Notes: a model not told the origin generated them from the letters alone. A stretch of DNA of 59,734 nucleotides from Mycolicibacterium palauense (GCF_002592005.1 NZ_NVQF01000034.1:1-59734); one strand, 5' to 3'. Shown: positions 46,694 to 55,716, counted from the first letter of the stretch. Translations and numbers: made by a program.

Positions 46694-47218
46694 TTAACCC
46701 AATTTCCTGTGAACGGACCCCTGCGGTGGCGGGCGTCGGGCGCCGGCCGGAGGCCCCGACCGCGGGCCCTCAAGACCCTCAAGACCCGCAAGGCCCTCAA
46801 GACCCTCAAGACCCTCAAGACCCCGAAGGCCCCGAAGCCGTAGCGGGACCCCGACGACGAGCCGGGCCGCGTTGTGGCCGGCGTCGCGCGCGGCGGATCT
46901 GTCGGCCGCGCCGTCACAGGCCAGGCCCTGCATCGGGTCCTGCATCGGGTCCCGAATAGCACCACTGAGCAGTTCGTGCCGGACCGACACCCGGTCGTGG
47001 AGATCGATACCCACCCCCACATCCAGTGACGACAACCGCGCGGCCTCCCGCGCGAGCAGGTCCGCGCCGGCCTCGGGGAAGACGATGTCGACGAGACGGC
47101 TCAGCACGTAGGGGACGCACTCCTCCTCGATTCCGGCGAGCACCTCCCGTTCCACGGGCCCCGGGGAGGCGCTGAGCACGTAGATCGCCGGTTTCTCCGG
47201 CTGCCCGCCCTCAAGCAT
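46694..47218 (-). CDS. ddrB: Diol/glycerol dehydratase reactivase small subunit with Leu-Glu-Gly repeat tail
   Basis: The 174-residue protein partners the large reactivase subunit to expel damaged cobalamin from the dehydratase. The N-terminal 115 residues match the DdrB/PduH family (PAIYVLSASPGPVEREVLAGIEEE, DVGVGIDLHDRVSVRHELL). Family members usually end near there. Here a tail follows with a run of G-L-E/G-L-R tripeptides encoded by eight 9-bp repeats (46767-46838), then a Pro/Arg-rich end. The ATG at 47218 overlaps the large-subunit stop by 8 nt. The repeat tail is unusual and may vary in length between strains. Confidence 0.85.
   Translation of the reverse strand: MLEGGQPEKPAIYVLSASPGPVEREVLAGIEEECVPYVLSRLVDIVFPEAGADLLAREAARLSSLDVGVGIDLHDRVSVRHELLSGAIRDPMQDPMQGLACDGAADRSAARDAGHNAARLVVGVPLRLRGLRGLEGLEGLEGLAGLEGLEGPRSGPPAGARRPPPQGSVHRKLG
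46767..46838 (-). repeat. Eight tandem 9-bp repeats in the reactivase small subunit gene
   Basis: On the plus strand the unit is CCCTCAAGA (five exact copies), with CCCGCAAGG, CCCCGAAGG and CCCCGAAGC variants. In the protein each unit gives a three-residue G-L-E type step, so changes in copy number keep the frame. Confidence 0.9.
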
Positions 47219-49091
47219 CGACGGTCAGCCCACCGGGCGGTGCGTCCGAACGGCTGGCCGCATACGACGCGACGAGACCGGACGCGACGGCGTTGCGGGG
47301 GCCCTCGGTGCCGCGGACGTTTCCGGTGCCGCAGACGATCCCGTACGGGGCCAGTGCGTCGGCGATGAGTTCGGGGATCTCGAAGTCGAGCGCGCACCCA
47401 CCGAGCAGCACCACGAATCCGATCTGCCGCAGATCACCACCCGGCGCGATGCTGCGCAGCGCGCGCAGCGCATTGACGACGAACACCCGTTCCTTGGAGC
47501 TGCGACGCACCTGCCGGATCCGCTCCAGGGAGTGCCGGGTGGGAATGGGGTGCATCCCCTGATCCGTCAGGGTCACCACCCGCGCGAACGCCGTTGGCGG
47601 CAAGGGCTTTTCGAAGAACTGTGCGGTACCGTTCTCCATCCGGACGTGGAAGAAGCTCTCCGCCTTTCCCGCCGGCCACCGCTTGATGTCCTCGGCCAGC
47701 TCGAGGTTGTCCAGGCCGAGTTCGGCGTCGATCAGCTTGGTGACCAGGTCCCCCGCGCCGGCCAGGTGGACCGCCTCGACATCGCCGGCCGCTCCGATCA
47801 CCGCGGCGTCGGTGGAGCCCCCACCCATGTCCAGCACCACCATGGGCTTGTCGGTGCCCGGCGTGGTCAGGGCACCGAGAACGGCCATCTCGGCCTCCAC
47901 TCCCCCCACCAGGACGCTGATCCGGCCGGCGCCGGCGGCCCGAAGCCGTTCGGCGATGGCGTCGGCGACGGCCTGCATACCGCTTTCCCTGGTGCGCACC
48001 ATCGCCGCCAGCGCGACGGCATTCTCCAGCGCGACCTCACCGGCCACCCCGCCGCGGACCTCCTGCGGCACCAGCGTGTCGATCGCGAGCAGGTCCTTGA
48101 TCCTGACGTCGCGCAGCTCGTGGCGGGTCAGGTCGGCCATGCTCTGTCGGACGTTGGCGATCATCCCGCCGGTGTTGGTGCCGGATTCGCCCGACACATC
48201 GGCCAGCGGACCGACTCGCTCCACGGCGGCCATGATCTCGGCCGCGCCCCGCGAGACGTCGACGGACACGGACCGACTGGCCCCGATCAACTCGAGGCTG
48301 CCCGCCGGGATCGCCCGGTCCTCGACATCGCCCGCCGGTGTCCGCACCACCACCGCGGATCGGTTCCCGGTGAGCGCCCGGGCAACCGGGGACACCATCC
48401 TGGTCTGATCGGCATCCAGCCCGAAGATCGTCGCCAGACCGTAGGCGTTGGACAGCGTGCGGATCGACTGGCCGGGACCGGCGACCTCGACGGCGGCCAG
48501 CATCCCCACCGGCACGGCGTCGACCCGGGACACCTCGTCGATGATCGGCACGGGCGTCGACAGCCGGTTGGCCACCAGCACCGCGTCGTCGTTGCCGAGG
48601 ATCGCCGCGACGACCTCGACGCCCCGCTCCACCGCGCTGTTCAGTCGGGACGCGGTCACGTCGAAGTCGACACCGGCGGGGACCAGCGCGATCACCGGTA
48701 CGCCCGGCGGCTGGGCGGCCACGGCCTCGAAGTCGACGATGGTGCCGACCCCGAGACCTCGCCCACCCGGTGTCCTCGGGTCGTGTCCGATCATGGTGGA
48801 CTCGGTGATGATGGTCTCGGTGATGGTCTCCATCGCCAGACCGCTGATGACCGGCGTCGCCTCGTTGAGCAGCACCACGTCGACCCGGTCCAGCCCGATC
48901 CCGGCGCTCTCCGCGGCCCAGGTCACCGCCTTGACCGCACCGTCGACGTTCTTGACGGTGCCCTTGATTCCCGTCGTGCGGGTCAGGGCACCGCCCCGAT
49001 AGTCGATCCCGGCCTGCGGGCCGACGTGGGCGAGGCTGGCTTCGGTCGTGGAGTTGCCGATGTCGACACCCACGACCATCAGTTCGGCCAC
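47211..49091 (-). CDS. ddrA: Diol/glycerol dehydratase reactivase large subunit
   Basis: The product of about 626 residues is an actin/Hsp70-fold ATPase that exchanges inactive cobalamin on the B12-dependent dehydratase. Motifs are VVGVDIGNSTTEASLA at the start, LVPAGVDFDV, VVLDMGGGSTDAAVIGAAG and LLGGCALDFEIPELI. A GTG at 49091 is chosen because GGAGG lies 5 nt ahead of it; an ATG at 49079 is the alternative. It is 11 nt after the medium dehydratase subunit and overlaps the small reactivase subunit, so all five genes form one operon. Confidence 0.93.
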   Translation of the reverse strand: MAELMVVGVDIGNSTTEASLAHVGPQAGIDYRGGALTRTTGIKGTVKNVDGAVKAVTWAAESAGIGLDRVDVVLLNEATPVISGLAMETITETIITESTMIGHDPRTPGGRGLGVGTIVDFEAVAAQPPGVPVIALVPAGVDFDVTASRLNSAVERGVEVVAAILGNDDAVLVANRLSTPVPIIDEVSRVDAVPVGMLAAVEVAGPGQSIRTLSNAYGLATIFGLDADQTRMVSPVARALTGNRSAVVVRTPAGDVEDRAIPAGSLELIGASRSVSVDVSRGAAEIMAAVERVGPLADVSGESGTNTGGMIANVRQSMADLTRHELRDVRIKDLLAIDTLVPQEVRGGVAGEVALENAVALAAMVRTRESGMQAVADAIAERLRAAGAGRISVLVGGVEAEMAVLGALTTPGTDKPMVVLDMGGGSTDAAVIGAAGDVEAVHLAGAGDLVTKLIDAELGLDNLELAEDIKRWPAGKAESFFHVRMENGTAQFFEKPLPPTAFARVVTLTDQGMHPIPTRHSLERIRQVRRSSKERVFVVNALRALRSIAPGGDLRQIGFVVLLGGCALDFEIPELIADALAPYGIVCGTGNVRGTEGPRNAVASGLVASYAASRSDAPPGGLTVDA

Positions 49092-49102
49092 ACCGGCCTC
49101 CG

Positions 49103-49699
49103 TCAGCCCAGCGCGGCGGTGGAGAACTCCGCCTGCACCTCGACCGGTCGCGCGGCCTTGCTGATCTGCTCGGTCTCCTTCAGATGCAGCAGTGCGGCCT
49201 TGGCCTGCCATCGGGGACGGGCCATCTGGTCGTTGAGCGTGGGAACCGGCTGCGGCGATTCGCCCTTGGCGTACTGCGCGGCGTTGGCACCGATGTTGCG
49301 GTAGGTCTCCAGCGTGAGCAGCGGGCTCTGCGGGAACAGCTCGAGGCTCGACAGCCGGGGCAGATCGCGTTGGTGGATCATCGACGTCCCGCGGGACAGC
49401 AGTCCGATGCCGATGCCCGAGCCCGACAATCTGGCCCCGGTGTGGGCCACCACGGCGAGATCGGAGCTGTGCCGCACCCGGATCAGCCGCGCGGTGACCT
49501 CCTGCTCCTCGATGCCGGCCAGGATCTGTCGGATCACCTCGGAGTGCGGGATGTTCACGATGGTCTGGGTGAAGAAGCCGGCGAACGCCGGGGATACCGC
49601 CACCACCACCTCGTCGGAACGGGAGCCGCGTTCGGCCTGACCGATCTCGGTGAGCGTCAACATCCGCTGCGCGTCACTGGTCGTGCTCGTCACCGTCAC
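49103..49699 (-). CDS. pduD: B12-dependent diol/glycerol dehydratase medium subunit
   Basis: The 198-residue medium (beta) subunit binds the cobalamin with the large subunit. Conserved stretches are [57 protein letters not shown] and [16 protein letters not shown], all matching PduD/DhaC. The GTG at 49699 overlaps the large-subunit stop by 4 nt and has GGGAGG 4 nt upstream. The long N-terminal extension used by some diol dehydratases to enter microcompartments is short here (about 12 residues before the family core). Confidence 0.95.
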   Translation of the reverse strand: MTVTSTTSDAQRMLTLTEIGQAERGSRSDEVVVAVSPAFAGFFTQTIVNIPHSEVIRQILAGIEEQEVTARLIRVRHSSDLAVVAHTGARLSGSGIGIGLLSRGTSMIHQRDLPRLSSLELFPQSPLLTLETYRNIGANAAQYAKGESPQPVPTLNDQMARPRWQAKAALLHLKETEQISKAARPVEVQAEFSTAALG

Positions 49700-51417
49700 T
49701 GGACCTCCCTCTCGGGGTTCGACGCGCTGGTCACGTGTCGTAGCTTCTTCATCTCTTCCCAACGCGCGCCCGAGGGGCGGTAGCCGGTGCTGGGACCCTG
49801 GTAGTCGTTGGCGTCGTTGACCGCCGACAGCGGCTCAAGATCGTTGGTCATGATCGCCGAGGTCTGCAGCAGGTCACCGGACACCCGCTGCCGCAGCACC
49901 GCCAGCAGATTCGACGCGACATCGGAGAACCCCGTCGACTCCAGCGCCTTCACCAGGTCCAGGCCGGTGATTCCGCGGTCCATGACCTGCTGGGCGGACT
50001 TGAGATCCTCCAGCACGTCGCGCGGCAGCAGGTCCGCAGATCCGTTGGCGTACACGGCGGCATCGATCTCGGCGTCGGAGATCGACGCCAGATCCAGGTA
50101 GTCGAACACCGCCTGCAGGGCCTTGGCCGCCCGCGTGCGGACCGCGAGGATGTCGGACTCCTTCACGTGCCGAAGCCCGCCGTCGACCTGCAGGTCGCGC
50201 TGAATGGTGTTGAAGTCGTCGAAGTCGTCGCTGTCGACGTTGGATCCGGCGAACATGTTGTCGTAGTTGGGGGTGGCCGAGTATCCCGAACACACGAAGT
50301 CGGTCCCGGGCATCATCTGCGGCATCAGCCGGGCGGTGCGCCGCATCGGCGAGTGCGAGAACGACTGGTCATTACCCGAGGCGCATTCCAGGTCGACCGC
50401 CGAAGCGATCATGTTCTCGGCCGCCACCGCCCGGATACCGGCGGGGACCGCTCCCGGGACCCCGATGCAGGAGATCGAACCGTTCTGCAGGCCCTGCACA
50501 CCGGCGCCCTTGGTCACCAGGATGCAGCGGATCTCCAGGTAGAGCATCGACTTGCCCTGGGCGTTGCCCATCTGCACCTCCGAGCCCGTGCCCGAGGTGA
50601 ACCGCATCTTGATCCCGCGCGAGGCGTAGGCCGCCGCCAGGAACGCCTTCGACCAGGGAGTGTCGTCGCCGTCGACGAAGACCGGCTCGGTGCCGTACAC
50701 CGAGATGGTCTCGGCGTAGGCGGTGATCCCGCGCATGCCGAGTTCGAGCTCGGTGGCCTCCTCCAGGGCGCACTGCGTCAGCGCCACGCCCTCGCCCACC
50801 TGGCTCCCGATCTGCAGTGCCATCGCCACCAGCGGCGCATACCGCACCACCCCGAGGGTGGTCTCCACCTCGGAGAACCCTCGGATCGAGGCCTCGGCGG
50901 CTTCGCAGACCACCTGGAGCGGGTTGTCGCGGGCGCTGGTGCAGTGCGCCTGGTTGGCCGGGGTCCGGCGGGCCCGCATCTTCTGCATGGCCATCATGAT
51001 CTCGACGATGTTCATCGTCTTGGCGACCTCGAGCAGTTTGGCCGGCGTCAGCCCGGTGGTGACGGAGATGACCTCGCTGCGTGAGGTGTTGGGGTCGACC
51101 AGCATTCGGGCGATCTCGACGGCCGGGATCGCCATCGACGCCTCGGTGGTCTCGATGTCGATGGCGTTGTCGGCGATGAACTGGTCGATGAAGTCGAAGT
51201 CGGCGCGTGCGACGCCGTCCATCTCGACGACGACCCCGTTCTCCACCCGCACGCTGGGCGACGGGTCGAAGGGGCTGTCCATCGCGACCATGCCGACCTC
51301 GGGCCACTCCTCGACGAATCCGTCGAGATTGACCGGCCGACTCTCCAGGGCTTCGGTGCGAAGGGAGTGCCGCACACCGTCGACGGACGCTCCCTGGGGG
51401 ACCGCAGAGGCAGTCAT
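49696..51417 (-). CDS. pduC: B12-dependent diol/glycerol dehydratase large (catalytic) subunit
   Basis: The 573-residue catalytic alpha subunit converts glycerol to 3-hydroxypropionaldehyde or propane-1,2-diol to propionaldehyde by adenosylcobalamin radical chemistry. It is highly conserved: [59 protein letters not shown] and [13 protein letters not shown] line the TIM-barrel active site. Sequence alone does not separate glycerol from propanediol preference. It lies 9 nt after the small subunit gene, giving the order small-large-medium rather than the usual large-medium-small. Confidence 0.96.
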   Translation of the reverse strand: MTASAVPQGASVDGVRHSLRTEALESRPVNLDGFVEEWPEVGMVAMDSPFDPSPSVRVENGVVVEMDGVARADFDFIDQFIADNAIDIETTEASMAIPAVEIARMLVDPNTSRSEVISVTTGLTPAKLLEVAKTMNIVEIMMAMQKMRARRTPANQAHCTSARDNPLQVVCEAAEASIRGFSEVETTLGVVRYAPLVAMALQIGSQVGEGVALTQCALEEATELELGMRGITAYAETISVYGTEPVFVDGDDTPWSKAFLAAAYASRGIKMRFTSGTGSEVQMGNAQGKSMLYLEIRCILVTKGAGVQGLQNGSISCIGVPGAVPAGIRAVAAENMIASAVDLECASGNDQSFSHSPMRRTARLMPQMMPGTDFVCSGYSATPNYDNMFAGSNVDSDDFDDFNTIQRDLQVDGGLRHVKESDILAVRTRAAKALQAVFDYLDLASISDAEIDAAVYANGSADLLPRDVLEDLKSAQQVMDRGITGLDLVKALESTGFSDVASNLLAVLRQRVSGDLLQTSAIMTNDLEPLSAVNDANDYQGPSTGYRPSGARWEEMKKLRHVTSASNPEREVQ

Positions 51418-51426
51418 GTGTGTCTC

Positions 51427-51861
51427 CTATTCGCTTTCGCTCGTGGCCAGGATGTCGCGGCGCTCGTAGACCTCAGCGGCCTCACGCACCAGTTCGGCGA
51501 GCAGCTCGGCGCGATACGTGGAGGACAGCTCCTCGGCGATGGACTCCAGCTCCGCTCTGGTCGATGCGTTCGGGCGCAGGGCGTTGTAGATCGCCAGGAC
51601 ACGCTCGTCGGACAGCGCCGTCATCTCGGCCGCCCGGCGCAGGTTCGCCCCGAGCGCCCTGCGGCCGACCTTCTCCGAGATCTGCGCCTGCAGCCGCAGG
51701 GTCTCGGGGGTGATGCGCAGATCCGCGGCTTCGATGTCACCCGCCATGACGGCGGACATGGTGATCGCGTCGATCGGCTTGCCGGTTGGCGTGACGAGCA
51801 GGTCCCTGCGGTTCACGCTCAACGGATAGTCCACCGCGGGGTCGAGGTTGGGTTCCGTCAT
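51427..51861 (-). CDS. pduE: B12-dependent diol/glycerol dehydratase small subunit
   Basis: The 144-residue gamma subunit is the first gene of the operon. Family features are DYPLSVNRRDLLVTPTGKPI, AADLRITPETLRLQAQISEK and LRRAAEMTALSDERVLAIYNALRP. The ATG at 51861 is preceded by GGAG. A direct-repeat element (51945-51963) lies 83 nt upstream of the start, facing the operon. Confidence 0.95.
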   Translation of the reverse strand: MTEPNLDPAVDYPLSVNRRDLLVTPTGKPIDAITMSAVMAGDIEAADLRITPETLRLQAQISEKVGRRALGANLRRAAEMTALSDERVLAIYNALRPNASTRAELESIAEELSSTYRAELLAELVREAAEVYERRDILATSESE

Positions 51862-52163
51862 GCACTTCTCCAGGAATACGGGGCGGCGGCCGCCGCCCGG
51901 TGGTCAGGACTTGTCGAGCCCTTGGTTCCAGTGTGGCTAGCGTCACGTTGCACGGACGTTGCAGTCCACGACCGGCCTTGCCGGGCCCACCGCCGCGCCC
52001 CCGGTAAAGCCTCCTGACATGCTGCAATGCCGCCACCGTGCGGGGTCCGGCCCGTTCACCCCCGTCGCGCGGCCCCGTCGCACCGACCGTTCGGCGGGGA
52101 AATGGCCGGATGTTTGCACAGCGCCGCGAGCGGCGCCGCCGCGGGCACTAGCGTGGGCGGCCG
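51862..52163. other. Divergent control region between dehydratase operon and fhuF-like gene
   Basis: About 300 bases with no coding feature. It contains the 11-bp-period direct repeat at 51945-51963 and should hold promoters for both directions. No cobalamin riboswitch core could be recognised. Confidence 0.7.
51945..51963 (-). promoter_or_regulatory. Direct-repeat operator, site A (dehydratase operon)
   Basis: ACGTTGCA-CGG-ACGTTGCA on the plus strand, i.e. two 8-bp copies exactly 11 bp apart; read towards the dehydratase genes it is TGCAACG-N4-TGCAACG. The same pattern and orientation occur at 52964 and 58202. Confidence 0.75.
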
Positions 52164-52937
52164 ATGGACGACCGACAGCACGAGCCGGCAGCGGAGCGGC
52201 ACCTTGCCGTCCCGCCCCGAGTGGCTCGCCTCGGCGAGTACTTCTCTCTTCCCGAAGCCCTCCCCGAAGCCCTCCCCGCTGCCGGGCCGGACTGGCTGCG
52301 CTTCGAGGAGCTGCTCGACGCGACGACCCTGACCGGGTTGGTGACCGCCACCCGGCGGGCGATCGCCGTGTCCTCCGGCGCCGAGGTCGACGACGTACCG
52401 GAGCGGGTGGCCGCATCCTCGCTGCAGCTGGCGATGGCGGCCCGTCTCGTCTCGCCGCTGATCGGGTCGGTCCTGACGACCCGCAACGCGCCGTTGCTGA
52501 CACCGGGATCGCTGCGATGGAGTTCTGCCGGCCATTCGGTGCGGTTCGCCGCCACGGGACTGCGGTGGCGGCGAGCCGAGGACGCCGCCGGTGCCGCCGG
52601 GACGATCCGGGACACCTTTCTGGAGGGCGCGATGGCCGCGATCGTCGAGAGCCTGCACTCGGCGGTGTCGTTGTCGCCCACGGTGATGTGGGGAAACACG
52701 ATCTCGGCCGCCCATGGCGCGGTCACGGTGGCGGGAATGACCGACCCCACCCTGATCCCGGCCGGCCGGCAGCTGGTGCGGGCGATGGCCGACACGGGCC
52801 CTCTCACCGGAACCGCTGCCGTCGGCGAGGGCACCTTCACCCGCAGATCCTGCTGCCTGTTCTATCTGGCCCCGGGTGGCGGACTGTGCGGCGACTGCGT
52901 GCTGCAGGCCTCCGATCGGTCACATCGATCACACTGA
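52164..52937 (+). CDS. FhuF-like [2Fe-2S] ferric-reductase-type protein
   Basis: The 257-residue protein has the C-terminal FhuF signature C230-C231-X10-C242-X2-C245 (RRSCCLFYLAPGGGLCGDC), which binds an unusual [2Fe-2S] cluster in siderophore reductases. The N-terminal about 200 residues are helical and match the FhuF/IucA-like body loosely. The ATG at 52164 is the only good start. It is divergent from the dehydratase operon and just upstream of the LuxR regulator. There is no siderophore gene nearby, so it may instead supply electrons for cobalamin reduction (inference). Confidence 0.82.
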   Translation: MDDRQHEPAAERHLAVPPRVARLGEYFSLPEALPEALPAAGPDWLRFEELLDATTLTGLVTATRRAIAVSSGAEVDDVPERVAASSLQLAMAARLVSPLIGSVLTTRNAPLLTPGSLRWSSAGHSVRFAATGLRWRRAEDAAGAAGTIRDTFLEGAMAAIVESLHSAVSLSPTVMWGNTISAAHGAVTVAGMTDPTLIPAGRQLVRAMADTGPLTGTAAVGEGTFTRRSCCLFYLAPGGGLCGDCVLQASDRSHRSH

Positions 52938-52963
52938 GGGCGGCGGCGCAGACTTCGTCTCAT

Positions 52964-52981
52964 TGCAACGTCGATGCAACG
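52964..52981 (+). promoter_or_regulatory. Direct-repeat operator, site B (LuxR-type gene)
   Basis: TGCAACG-TCGA-TGCAACG, two 7-bp copies with an 11-bp period, 50 nt upstream of the LuxR-type start and in the same orientation towards the gene as sites A and C. Confidence 0.75.
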
Positions 52982-53031
52982 AAGGCCTCATTAGCATTCG
53001 GGCCCGCCGACCAACCGGACTGGAGTCCCCC

Positions 53032-53781
53032 ATGAGCTTGTCCCCAGGTGATTACGCGGCACCAACCGGTCTCACTGCCCGCCCCCCGCGCGCGCACCGC
53101 CAGCAACTCTCTTCTCCCCGAAAGGGTTTCGACGGTACCCGCAGGACGCGCACCGCCGTCGTGACCAGCGACGAACTGCTGCACCACGGACTTCTGCACG
53201 TGATCTCGCGCACCCAGGGTGTGCAGCTCGTCGGAAGCATGCGGCCCGGCCCCGACCTGGTGGCCCAGCTGCGGAGTGTCCGGCCCGACCTGCTGGTGCT
53301 CGGCGCCGACCGCGACGTGGAACTGCCGACCCTGCTCGACCGGCTGCACACGCGGCCCAAGGTGATCGTCGTGATCGACACCGACGACACCCAGACCGAT
53401 CCGCTCGAGCTGATCCGCGCGGGCGCCGACGGACTGATCGACCGACGGTCGACCTCCGCGGATCTGCTCTCCACACTGATGCGGGTGGCAGCCGGGCACA
53501 ACGCGCTGGATACGTCGTGCGCGAACGCCGTCATCACGCAGCTGCGATCACCGGTCGGGAAAACGGCCGACATCGGCGTACCGACGTTGACGCGCCGCGA
53601 ACACGAGGTGCTCGACCTCGTCACCGACGGCCTGGACAACCGCACCATCGCCCGGAGCCTGTTCATCAGCGAGGCCACCGTCAAGTTCCACCTGCACAAC
53701 ATCATGAGCAAGTTCGGCGTCCACAAGCGGGCCGCTCTGGTATCGACCGCGCTGCGTGGCCGGAAGGCCGGCGGTCGTTGA
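53032..53781 (+). CDS. LuxR/NarL-type regulator with degenerate receiver
   Basis: The 249-residue protein has an N-terminal extension of about 38 residues, a receiver-like domain (about 39-160) and a C-terminal LuxR helix-turn-helix (TRREHEVLDLVTDGLDNRTIARSLFISEATVKFHLHNI...). In the receiver, the phospho-acceptor Asp is replaced by Gly (RPDLLVLG91AD) and the acidic pair near the first strand is absent (VVTSDE). It is therefore unlikely to be a phosphorylated response regulator. The ATG at 53032 has GGAG upstream. It lies between fhuF-like and cobA genes and probably controls this region together with the GAF regulators. Confidence 0.86.
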   Translation: MSLSPGDYAAPTGLTARPPRAHRQQLSSPRKGFDGTRRTRTAVVTSDELLHHGLLHVISRTQGVQLVGSMRPGPDLVAQLRSVRPDLLVLGADRDVELPTLLDRLHTRPKVIVVIDTDDTQTDPLELIRAGADGLIDRRSTSADLLSTLMRVAAGHNALDTSCANAVITQLRSPVGKTADIGVPTLTRREHEVLDLVTDGLDNRTIARSLFISEATVKFHLHNIMSKFGVHKRAALVSTALRGRKAGGR

Positions 53782-53828
53782 CCTCGCCGCACCCCACGCA
53801 TGGATCGCGAAGCCGGACGGGAACCGAG

Positions 53829-54977
53829 ATGAACCCCGAGACGACCCCCAAGACGGACACAGCCATCACCGTCGAGCTCCCCGTCGCGCGCCGGCGCGTT
53901 GCCGTGGCGGGTTCGTCGGCCCCGGCGCTCGCCGCCACGGCCGAGCTGCTGGGGGCGGGCGCCCTGGTGACCATCGCCAGTCCCGACCCGAGTCCCTATC
54001 AGGAGGACCTCGCCGACCGCGCCCTGCTGACGCTGCACCGCCGCGAACTCACCGACGACGACATCGACTCGGCCGAGATCGTATTCGCCTACACCGGCGA
54101 TCCCGCCGCAGACCGGCGGGTCCAGTGCCTGGCCGAACAACGGCACCGCATCTGCATCACCACCCCCCGGCCAGCCGCGCCGAAGCCGCGTAATCCGTTG
54201 ACCGGCAGGGTTATTCTGGTCGGCGGCGGGCCCGGCGACCCGGATCTGCTGACCGTGGCGGGGCGTGATGCGCTGGCCGGTGCGGACGTCATCGTCACCG
54301 ACCGGCTGGCCCCGGTCGGTGCGCTGGCCGCCGTCGCGCCGCGGGCACGGATCATCGACGCCTCCAAGATCCCCGGTGGACGCCGCATCGACCAGGACAC
54401 CATCAACAGACTGCTCGTCGAACACGCTCTCGCGGGCTGCACCGTGGTCCGGTTCAAGGGTGGGGACGGCTTCGTCTTCGGCAGGGGCGGGGAGGAACTC
54501 GACCACTGCCTGCGCGCGGGAGTGCCCGTCGACGTGATTCCCGGTGTCAGCGCGTCGATCGCCGCACCGGCGGCGGCCCTGATACCGGTGACCCACCGTG
54601 GCCTGACCCAGGGATTCACGGTGGTCTCCGGTCACGTGCCTCCGGGACATCGCGATTCCACCATCGACTACGCCGCGCTGGCCCGGACGAACACCACCAT
54701 CGTGTTGATGATGGCGGTGGCCAACCTCGACGCGATCGCCGCCGCCCTGACCGATGCGGGCATGGCGCCCGACACACCGGCCGCGGTGATCGCCGACGGG
54801 TGCCTGCCCAGCCAGAGACATGTGCGGGCAACGCTGGGCACCATCGCCGAGTCGGCGCGTTCCGCGCGGATCGGCCCGCCCGCCACGACGGTCATCGGCG
54901 CCGTCGCCGGCTTCGTGCCGGGGCTTCCGGTCGACGCCCCAGAGGCCGCGCGAACGGCCGGAGTGCCGGCCCGATAA
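53829..54977 (+). CDS. cobA: Uroporphyrinogen-III C-methyltransferase (CobA/CysG-type)
   Basis: The product of 382 residues has two parts. The N-terminal about 115 residues resemble the Met8/SirC Rossmann domain of CysG but lack a full G-x-G-x-x-G dinucleotide motif (VAVAGSSAPALAAT). The C-terminal SUMT domain (about 127-370) has VGGGPGDPDLLTVAG, FKGGDGFVFGRGGEE, VIPGVSASIAAPA, and PVTHRGLTQGFTVVSGH. It methylates uroporphyrinogen III at C2 and C7 to precorrin-2, the first committed step to cobalamin and sirohaem. Its place in a B12-enzyme region suggests raised corrin supply with dehydratase expression (inference). It follows the LuxR gene by 47 nt. Confidence 0.92.
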   Translation: MNPETTPKTDTAITVELPVARRRVAVAGSSAPALAATAELLGAGALVTIASPDPSPYQEDLADRALLTLHRRELTDDDIDSAEIVFAYTGDPAADRRVQCLAEQRHRICITTPRPAAPKPRNPLTGRVILVGGGPGDPDLLTVAGRDALAGADVIVTDRLAPVGALAAVAPRARIIDASKIPGGRRIDQDTINRLLVEHALAGCTVVRFKGGDGFVFGRGGEELDHCLRAGVPVDVIPGVSASIAAPAAALIPVTHRGLTQGFTVVSGHVPPGHRDSTIDYAALARTNTTIVLMMAVANLDAIAAALTDAGMAPDTPAAVIADGCLPSQRHVRATLGTIAESARSARIGPPATTVIGAVAGFVPGLPVDAPEAARTAGVPAR

Positions 54978-55005
54978 GGGCTCTCGGCGCTCCCGGGCCG
55001 GCCCA

Positions 55006-55716
55006 TCAGGTCAGCGCCCCGGCCAGCAGCGCCGCCAGGGAGGCCCCGACGAACGGCCCGAACACGGGGACCCACGAATACGACCACAGCGGGCTGCCCT
55101 TGCCCTTGATCGGCAACAGCGTGTAGGCGATACGTGGACCCAGGTCACGGGCCGGGTTGATCGCGTATCCGGTCGGTCCGCCCAGACCGAAACCGATGGC
55201 CATGACGACGAAGGTGACCGCCGCGTACCCCAGGGTGTTGTTGACTTCCGGAGTGGTGAAGATCCACAGGATCAGCACGAACGTCGCGATGACCTCGGTG
55301 ACGAAGTTCCAGCCCGTGCCGCGGATGGCCGGCGCCGTGCAGAAGATCGCCCGTGTTCCGGAGTTGTCGTCGTTGTGGTCGTACTGCAGCTTGAACGCGG
55401 CCCAGCACAGTGCCGCACCGGCGATCCCCCCGAGCAGTTGGCCTGCCATGTAGAACGGGACGCTGCTCCACGGGATACCGCCGGAGATGGCCACGGCCAG
55501 CGTGACGGCCGGGTTGATGTGCGCGCCGGACGGGCTGGCGATGCTCGCGCCGGTGAATACGCCGAAGCCCCAGCCCAATACGATGACCAGCCAGTCACCA
55601 CCGCCGCCGTGCGAGTACGAGTTCTTCAACACGACTGCTGCCACGGAACCATTGCCGATCAGCACGAGGACACCCGTGCCGAGAAGCTCCCAGATGAATA
55701 TGTCGAAGTTCGACAA
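55006..55716 (-). CDS. glpF: Glycerol facilitator (aquaglyceroporin)
   Basis: The 236-residue MIP-family channel has six membrane helices and two half-helices with the pore motifs NPA (GAHINPAVTLA) and NPARD (YAINPARDLGPR). The Asp after the second NPA marks the glycerol-conducting subgroup. Start: a TTG at 55716 is preferred because AGGAAGG lies 7 nt upstream; an in-frame ATG at 55761 gives a 15-residue longer form. Its presence beside a glycerol/diol dehydratase supports substrate uptake. It is divergent from the GlcG-like gene. Confidence 0.9.
   Translation of the reverse strand: MSNFDIFIWELLGTGVLVLIGNGSVAAVVLKNSYSHGGGGDWLVIVLGWGFGVFTGASIASPSGAHINPAVTLAVAISGGIPWSSVPFYMAGQLLGGIAGAALCWAAFKLQYDHNDDNSGTRAIFCTAPAIRGTGWNFVTEVIATFVLILWIFTTPEVNNTLGYAAVTFVVMAIGFGLGGPTGYAINPARDLGPRIAYTLLPIKGKGSPLWSYSWVPVFGPFVGASLAALLAGALT

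Noticed and set aside
51862..52163. Possible cobalamin riboswitch upstream of the B12 dehydratase operon
   Set aside because: No B12-box-like core or long leader with the expected conserved helices was found; the direct repeat explains regulation better.
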